Shown piece after piece: positions 5,808 through 9,224 of a stretch of DNA of 9,224 bases. The position numbers and the translations under genes were made by a program. The number at the start of each line of letters is the position of its first letter. The stretch's first letter is position 1. Below the pieces are notes generated by a model, which searched no databases, was not told the DNA's origin, and saw only the letters and a list, made by a program, of their open reading frames with translations. The stretch is from BS750m-G62 sp046483505 (GTDB lineage: Bacteria; Planctomycetota; Phycisphaerae; FEN-1346): contig JAWODB010000055.1 in assembly GCA_046483505.1 (NCBI GenBank), positions 1-9,224 of the forward strand. Reading direction: 5' to 3'.

Positions 5808-6881
5808 TCACGATCCGGGCTTCCGCCACGCCCCGAACCGGTGCACCGTGCCGCCCGTCTCCTCCAACAGCATACCCGATGTGCCGGGGTGCTGTCTGCA
5901 ATATTGCTCCACCTCGTTCGGCTCCATGACGAGGAAGGCCGTGGAGAGGGCGTCGGCGCGGACCGCCGTCTCCGCGACGGCCCAGGCGCCCAGGTTCCCC
6001 TCGACGGGCCGGCCCGTCCGCGGGTCCAGCACGTGCCGCGCCCCCGGCGGCGAGCCGGACCCGGAAAACGCCCGGTCCGTCAGCCGGGCCGAGGCCAGCG
6101 TGCCGGGCTCCCGCCCGGGACCGTACGCCGCCACCGGCCACCCGCCCTTCCCCGGCGGCGTGCCGAGCCCGTACACCGTACTCCGGCCGCCGTGCACCAG
6201 GGCCGACGCGATGCTCCAATCCTTCAGCAGGGCGACCATCCGGTCGACGGCGTACCCCTTGCCGACGGCCCCGAGGTCCACCCGCACCGGCCCCGCCCGG
6301 ACGCCGACGGCGTGCTCCGACTCGTCCAGGACCAGGAGGTGCATGCCGGTCCGCCGGCGGGCGTCGGCAATGGCCTTCTCCGCGGGCGGTCCCCGGCGGC
6401 CTTCCTTCGGCCACCAGAGGTCCTGGAGCGGGGCGAGCGTCACGTCCAGCGCCCCGCCCGTCTCGCGGTGGATGCGGGCGGCGGCCTGGAGGCACTCGAA
6501 CGTCTCCAGGCCCACCTTGATCGCCTGCCCGCCCTTCAGCCGCGAGAGGCGCGACACATCGCTCGCCGGGTCGAACCGGCTGAGTTCGGTCTCCAGGCGA
6601 TGGAGTTCCTCGAAGGCGGCCTGGGCGGCCGTGCGGGCGTACTCGGCCTCCTGGCCCGCGATGACGATGCCCCATGTGGTCGCCATCGCCTCGTCGGCGA
6701 AGCGGTGCAGCCCGTCGCCCGCCTCGACGGGAACGGCGGCCGCGGGGCCGCCCGCGTCGGGCACAGCCTCCGGTGAAGGCGCGGCGGGTCTCCGTACCCG
6801 CCGCGCACTCTGCTCGGGCCGCGGTGGGTTCGGAGACCCACCGCGCTCACCCGTCGAGTCGTGCTGCTCGGGCGCGCTCAC
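5808..6881 (-). CDS. apbE: FAD:protein FMN transferase (ApbE family), apparently without export signal
   Basis: Predicted to transfer FMN from FAD to a threonine or serine of a target redox protein, using Mg2+. The 357-residue product shows the family blocks in order: ATTWGIVIAG (67-76), SRFDPASDVSRL (101-112), TGGALDVTLAPL (141-152), VDLGAVGKGYAVD (201-213), HGGRS (230-234), HVLDPRTGRP (283-292) and RADALSTAF (308-316), whose D310 and T314 match metal-site positions. The GTG at 6881 is chosen because it overlaps the upstream gene's stop (GTGA) and follows AGGAGG by 7 bases. An ATG at 7148 would imply a roughly 270-base overlap. From this start there is no signal peptide or lipobox, whereas many ApbE proteins are exported, so it may act in the cytoplasm or need a different start. 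Residues about 12-35 (Pro/Arg-rich) are encoded by a palindromic repeat. No flavinylation target is visible. Confidence 0.87.
   Translation of the reverse strand: MSAPEQHDSTGERGGSPNPPRPEQSARRVRRPAAPSPEAVPDAGGPAAAVPVEAGDGLHRFADEAMATTWGIVIAGQEAEYARTAAQAAFEELHRLETELSRFDPASDVSRLSRLKGGQAIKVGLETFECLQAAARIHRETGGALDVTLAPLQDLWWPKEGRRGPPAEKAIADARRRTGMHLLVLDESEHAVGVRAGPVRVDLGAVGKGYAVDRMVALLKDWSIASALVHGGRSTVYGLGTPPGKGGWPVAAYGPGREPGTLASARLTDRAFSGSGSPPGARHVLDPRTGRPVEGNLGAWAVAETAVRADALSTAFLVMEPNEVEQYCRQHPGTSGMLLEETGGTVHRFGAWRKPGS
6779..6846. repeat. Paired palindromic repeat inside apbE coding sequence
   Basis: Two hairpins in opposed orientation: 6779-6789 with 6796-6806 (perfect 11-base arms, 6-base loop) and 6820-6829 with 6836-6845 (perfect 10-base arms, 6-base loop). 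Bases 6779-6806 and the reverse complement of 6819-6846 agree at 24 of 28 positions, so they are two copies of one element facing each other. They lie in frame in the 5' part of apbE and encode roughly residues 12-35, ahead of the conserved domain. Confidence 0.85.
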
Positions 6882-8641
6882 GGGGAGGCCTCCTGCGTCC
6901 GTGCGTGCGCCGCCGGCGCGCCGAACAGCACGCGCCGCGCAAGCGCGGCGGCGAACACGGAATGGTCCGGCGCGGGAGGACCGGTCGACCGCCCTGCACC
7001 GGCCTGCTGTTTCGCGGACCACTTCTCGACCAGCGCGTCCCACAGCGGCTCGTGAATCCAGACCGAAAGCAGCACCTGCGGACGGAGGCCGTAAAGGCTC
7101 GCCTGGTTGTACGACCGCTCCGTCCGGGCCGCGACCCGTTCCGTCCACTCGGGCGAGGTCACGATGACGGCGGCGTCGGCGTTCGCGGGCACGTCATGGT
7201 AATACCCCACGTGCGGGAACGCCCGCAGGTACCACGGCAGGGGCCAGTAGTTGGTGGGCGTGATGACCTTGACGACCATCTCCCGGCCGTCCGGATGGAC
7301 CTCCGCCACCTCCTCGACCCGCCGCACGAGGTCCATGGCGTCCGGCGAGGTGTGGGCGTACACGTACGGGTTCCGCTGGTCGACGCCGAACCGGAACGAG
7401 GCCCGGTGCGCCTGCCAGCCCAGGTGGACCGCCCCCGCCACGAGCGCCACCGCCGCCAGGACCTTCACCGGCCGCGTGGGCACCCATCGCACGAGGGCCA
7501 CCGCCCCCACGCCACCCATCAGCGTCATCGCGTGCAGGAAACTCGCCGCGCACCACGGCGTCTTGTAGGGGATGACGGCGTAGGCGGCCGTCAGCAGGAT
7601 CGTGTAGAGGCCGAGGAACCGCGCCAGGCCGCGATGCGTCCGGCCGAGGCCCCGGCCGCTGAATGCCGCCACGGTGCCCACCAGGGCGAGGCCGAGGATC
7701 AGACCCTCGCTCCACCACGGGCCGACGCCGGTGTCGGTCACCAGCCGCGAGCACGCCAGCATCGAGAGGTACCAGTGCCAGGGATGGACGTGGATGGACT
7801 CGCCGCCCGCCTTCGAGACGTTGTACCAGTAGGTCAGGACGCTGTCGAGCGGTCCGCGGGCGTGCGTGAAGAAGGACGTGTAGAGGACGACCGTCACGAC
7901 GACGGCCGCGGCGAACGCGCCCGCCACCGCCGCCGGACGCAGGTACGACCGGACCTCCAGGACCCGCCGGTGGCCGTACCGCTCCCACAGGAGGACGAGG
8001 ACGAGGGCGCCGGCCATCGCCGCCCCCGCCAGGACCCACGTCTCCTTCGTGGCGTGCATGAGGCCGACGGAGGCTCCGGCGGCCACCGCCCAGCCGATCT
8101 TCCGCGTCGCCACGTACCGCCATCCCGTGGCGACGGCGGCAAAGGTGAAGCAGACGAGCAGCATCTCCTGGACGTAGTACCGGCTGTAGAAGACGAGAGC
8201 GGGCGAGACGGCCGCCAGCACCCCCGCGCAGACGGCGGCGGCGGGGGCCAGGCCGGCGCGCGGCGGTGCACCCTCACCCCGGCCCTCTCCCATCGAAGGA
8301 GAGGGGGCTCTGCCGCCACCGGCCAGAAGCACGAGCAGCAGAACCGCCAGGACGCCGAACAGGGCCGGCGTCAGGCGCAGCAGACCGTCGGTCATCTCCG
8401 GCGCGGAGTCGACGCCGGCGGCCCACAGGGCCGGCAGGGCCAGGTAGTAGAGGCTCGGCCCGTGATGGTCGTGCGGGTTGTAGGCGTACCGGCCGGTCTC
8501 CAGGAGCGTGGCGGTCTTGAGGGCCTGGTTGGCCTCGTCGCCGTGCATGGGCCGCAAAGCAAGCCGTGGCAACCGGAGCGCCGCCGCCCCGATCGCCACG
8601 GCCAGGATGCCCAGCACGCCTACCGTCCGTGCGGTGCTCAT
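6878..8641 (-). CDS. Agl23-like polytopic membrane protein (TIGR03663 type, GT-C glycosyltransferase-like)
   Basis: Predicted multi-pass membrane protein of 587 residues resembling the 'flippase activity-associated protein Agl23' family, relatives of ArnT/PMT-type GT-C enzymes that use polyprenyl-phosphate sugar donors. After a first helix (about 7-25) comes a loop with RPMHGDEANQALK (30-42), whose D35/E36 sit where GT-C enzymes carry catalytic acids, then GRYAYNPHDHHGPSLYY (50-66), typical of the family. Many hydrophobic helices follow up to about residue 410; the last roughly 170 residues are mainly soluble. Residues about 111-128 (RAPSPSMGEGRGEG) come from a repeat inserted in a loop. The ATG at 8641 overlaps the upstream stop (ATGA), and the stop overlaps apbE's GTG, so translation is probably coupled. 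The real substrate is unknown, and family assignment is firmer than function. Confidence 0.83.
   Translation of the reverse strand: MSTARTVGVLGILAVAIGAAALRLPRLALRPMHGDEANQALKTATLLETGRYAYNPHDHHGPSLYYLALPALWAAGVDSAPEMTDGLLRLTPALFGVLAVLLLVLLAGGGRAPSPSMGEGRGEGAPPRAGLAPAAAVCAGVLAAVSPALVFYSRYYVQEMLLVCFTFAAVATGWRYVATRKIGWAVAAGASVGLMHATKETWVLAGAAMAGALVLVLLWERYGHRRVLEVRSYLRPAAVAGAFAAAVVVTVVLYTSFFTHARGPLDSVLTYWYNVSKAGGESIHVHPWHWYLSMLACSRLVTDTGVGPWWSEGLILGLALVGTVAAFSGRGLGRTHRGLARFLGLYTILLTAAYAVIPYKTPWCAASFLHAMTLMGGVGAVALVRWVPTRPVKVLAAVALVAGAVHLGWQAHRASFRFGVDQRNPYVYAHTSPDAMDLVRRVEEVAEVHPDGREMVVKVITPTNYWPLPWYLRAFPHVGYYHDVPANADAAVIVTSPEWTERVAARTERSYNQASLYGLRPQVLLSVWIHEPLWDALVEKWSAKQQAGAGRSTGPPAPDHSVFAAALARRVLFGAPAAHARTQEASP
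6889..6894 (-). promoter_or_regulatory. Ribosome binding site of apbE
   Basis: A consensus AGGAGG on the minus strand, 7 bases before the GTG at 6881, lying within the last codons of the Agl23-like gene. It decides the start of apbE and supports coupled translation through the GTGA overlap at 6878-6881. Confidence 0.8.
8262..8311. repeat. Short palindromic repeat inserted in frame in the Agl23-like gene
   Basis: The plus strand reads CACCCTCACCCCGGCCC and then a hairpin with perfect 8-base arms, CCCTCTCC (8283-8290) and GGAGAGGG (8298-8305), around a 7-base loop. This resembles the widespread 'CCCTCACCC...CTCTCCC' noncoding repeats of bacterial genomes (from memory). Here it adds about 16-18 hydrophilic residues between two predicted membrane helices without breaking the frame. 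Confidence 0.75.
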
Positions 8642-9224
8642 TTGGCGGGTTTGCCGTAGACTTCCACCTCGATGTAGTGGTTCTGGTCGTTGCTGGTGTT
8701 GCCGGCCGAGTACATGCGGAGGTAGCGGCCCTTGACGCCGCCGGCGTCGACCAGCCGGCCGCGGTAGTCCTCGATGAACTCCAGGTCCTTGCCGATGCCG
8801 AGGCCGGAGGAGTTGTCGTAATCGTTATTGAGGACCGTCTTGACGCCTTCGATGAAGTCCGGGTCGTCCGAGACCTGGATCACCACGTCGTGGTAGACCC
8901 GCCCCTCGGCGTGGTAGTGCCAGAAGAGGATGGCGTAGATCTCGCAGGTCTGCTTCAGGTCGATCTGGATCCACTGGAGGCCCGGCCCGAGTTCCACGTA
9001 CGAGCCGTCCGTGCCTTCCTTGTCGCCGTCGGTCACGAGGTCCAGTTCGCCGATGATGGGCATCGAGTCGCTGGAGGTGACGGGCTTGTCCTTGGCGACG
9101 TTGGTGCAGCCTTCGGGGATGAGGAAGGGCGGGCGGGGTTTGTCGATGTATTTCTCGAGGCTCGGGGTCGGCTTGATGTTCTTGGGGGTGCCCTCGAACA
9201 TGGCCTTGGGCAGGTCGGCCTTCA
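8638..9224 (-). CDS. F5/8 type C (discoidin)-like domain protein, 5'-partial
   Basis: Probable carbohydrate- or surface-binding protein with a galactose-binding-like beta-sandwich. Numbered from the first in-window ATG (9201), NVAKDKPVTSSDS (34-46) is the usual start of such a domain, followed by LVTDGDKEGTDGSYVELGPG (55-74), WIQIDL (77-82), an IQVSDDPDF strand (108-116), and the terminal GRYLRMYSAGN...HYIEVEVYG pattern. The frame remains open from 9201 to the window edge (encoding KADLPKA before the Met), so the gene very likely begins outside and may carry a signal peptide there. Its stop overlaps the ATG of the Agl23-like gene (ATGA at 8638-8641), making it the upstream member of a coupled three-gene unit with that gene and apbE. 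Nearly identical-looking proteins are, from memory, common in Planctomycetota, but their role is not known to me. Confidence 0.8.
   Translation of the reverse strand, partial: KADLPKAMFEGTPKNIKPTPSLEKYIDKPRPPFLIPEGCTNVAKDKPVTSSDSMPIIGELDLVTDGDKEGTDGSYVELGPGLQWIQIDLKQTCEIYAILFWHYHAEGRVYHDVVIQVSDDPDFIEGVKTVLNNDYDNSSGLGIGKDLEFIEDYRGRLVDAGGVKGRYLRMYSAGNTSNDQNHYIEVEVYGKPAK

Noticed and set aside
6882..7148. Extension of apbE to the ATG at 7148
   Set aside because: It would overlap the Agl23-like coding sequence by about 270 bases and add an Arg-rich sequence. The GTG at 6881 has a consensus ribosome binding site and a GTGA overlap.
5731..7167. A 478-codon plus-strand open frame opposite apbE
   Set aside because: It runs through two palindromic repeats and is Arg/Ser/Pro-rich without motifs, while apbE on the other strand has every family block.
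6674..8659. A 661-codon plus-strand open frame opposite the Agl23-like gene
   Set aside because: Its translation is low-complexity Arg/Pro/Gly/His-rich with no recognisable motif. The minus strand gives a coherent family protein with coupled start and stop. It is a product of high GC content.

Overview
This GC-rich window looks like chromosomal DNA of a Planctomycetota or other PVC-group bacterium. That placement is inferred from two exported DUF1080 (3-keto-disaccharide hydrolase domain) paralogues, an Agl23-like (TIGR03663-type) membrane protein, a planctomycete-style F5/8 type C-like protein, and gaps full of short palindromic repeats. No 16S or marker gene is present to confirm it. I see no tRNA, rRNA, CRISPR array, transposase, integrase or phage gene.

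Layout. Plus strand, 1-3196: a multihaem c-type cytochrome cut by the left edge (six CxxCH sites, acidic linker, C-terminal membrane anchor), then a five-helix cytochrome b of the formate dehydrogenase gamma/b561 type, then a soluble family 2 glycosyltransferase resembling dolichyl-phosphate glucosyl/mannosyl transferases. Gaps of 13 and 14 bases suggest one operon. Minus strand, 3481-5561: two DUF1080 proteins with signal peptides, about 340 bases apart. Minus strand, 5808-9224: an F5/8 type C-like protein cut by the right edge, an Agl23-like polytopic protein and an ApbE-type FAD:protein FMN transferase. These three are joined by ATGA and GTGA stop/start overlaps, so they are almost certainly co-transcribed and translationally coupled.

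How the genes may work together. The cytochrome c/b pair fits a quinone-linked electron transfer module across the cytoplasmic membrane. ApbE attaches FMN to redox proteins, but this copy has no export signal and no flavinylation target is visible here. The glycosyltransferase could make a polyprenyl-phosphate sugar, and the Agl23-like protein has the fold type that uses such donors; a link between them is only inferred. The DUF1080 proteins probably bind or cleave carbohydrates outside the cytoplasm.

The most distinctive feature is the density of small inverted-repeat elements. A nested 266-base element fills the gap between the convergent units. Two elements lie between the upstream DUF1080 gene and apbE, and an exact 45-base direct repeat lies between the DUF1080 genes. 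Two further elements sit in frame inside coding sequence (apbE and the Agl23-like gene). Two unrelated elements share a nearly identical 22-base palindromic module. A separate 73-base duplication has rewritten the C-terminus of the larger DUF1080 protein. I found no convincing new defence or mobile system; the repeats and the duplication deserve follow-up.
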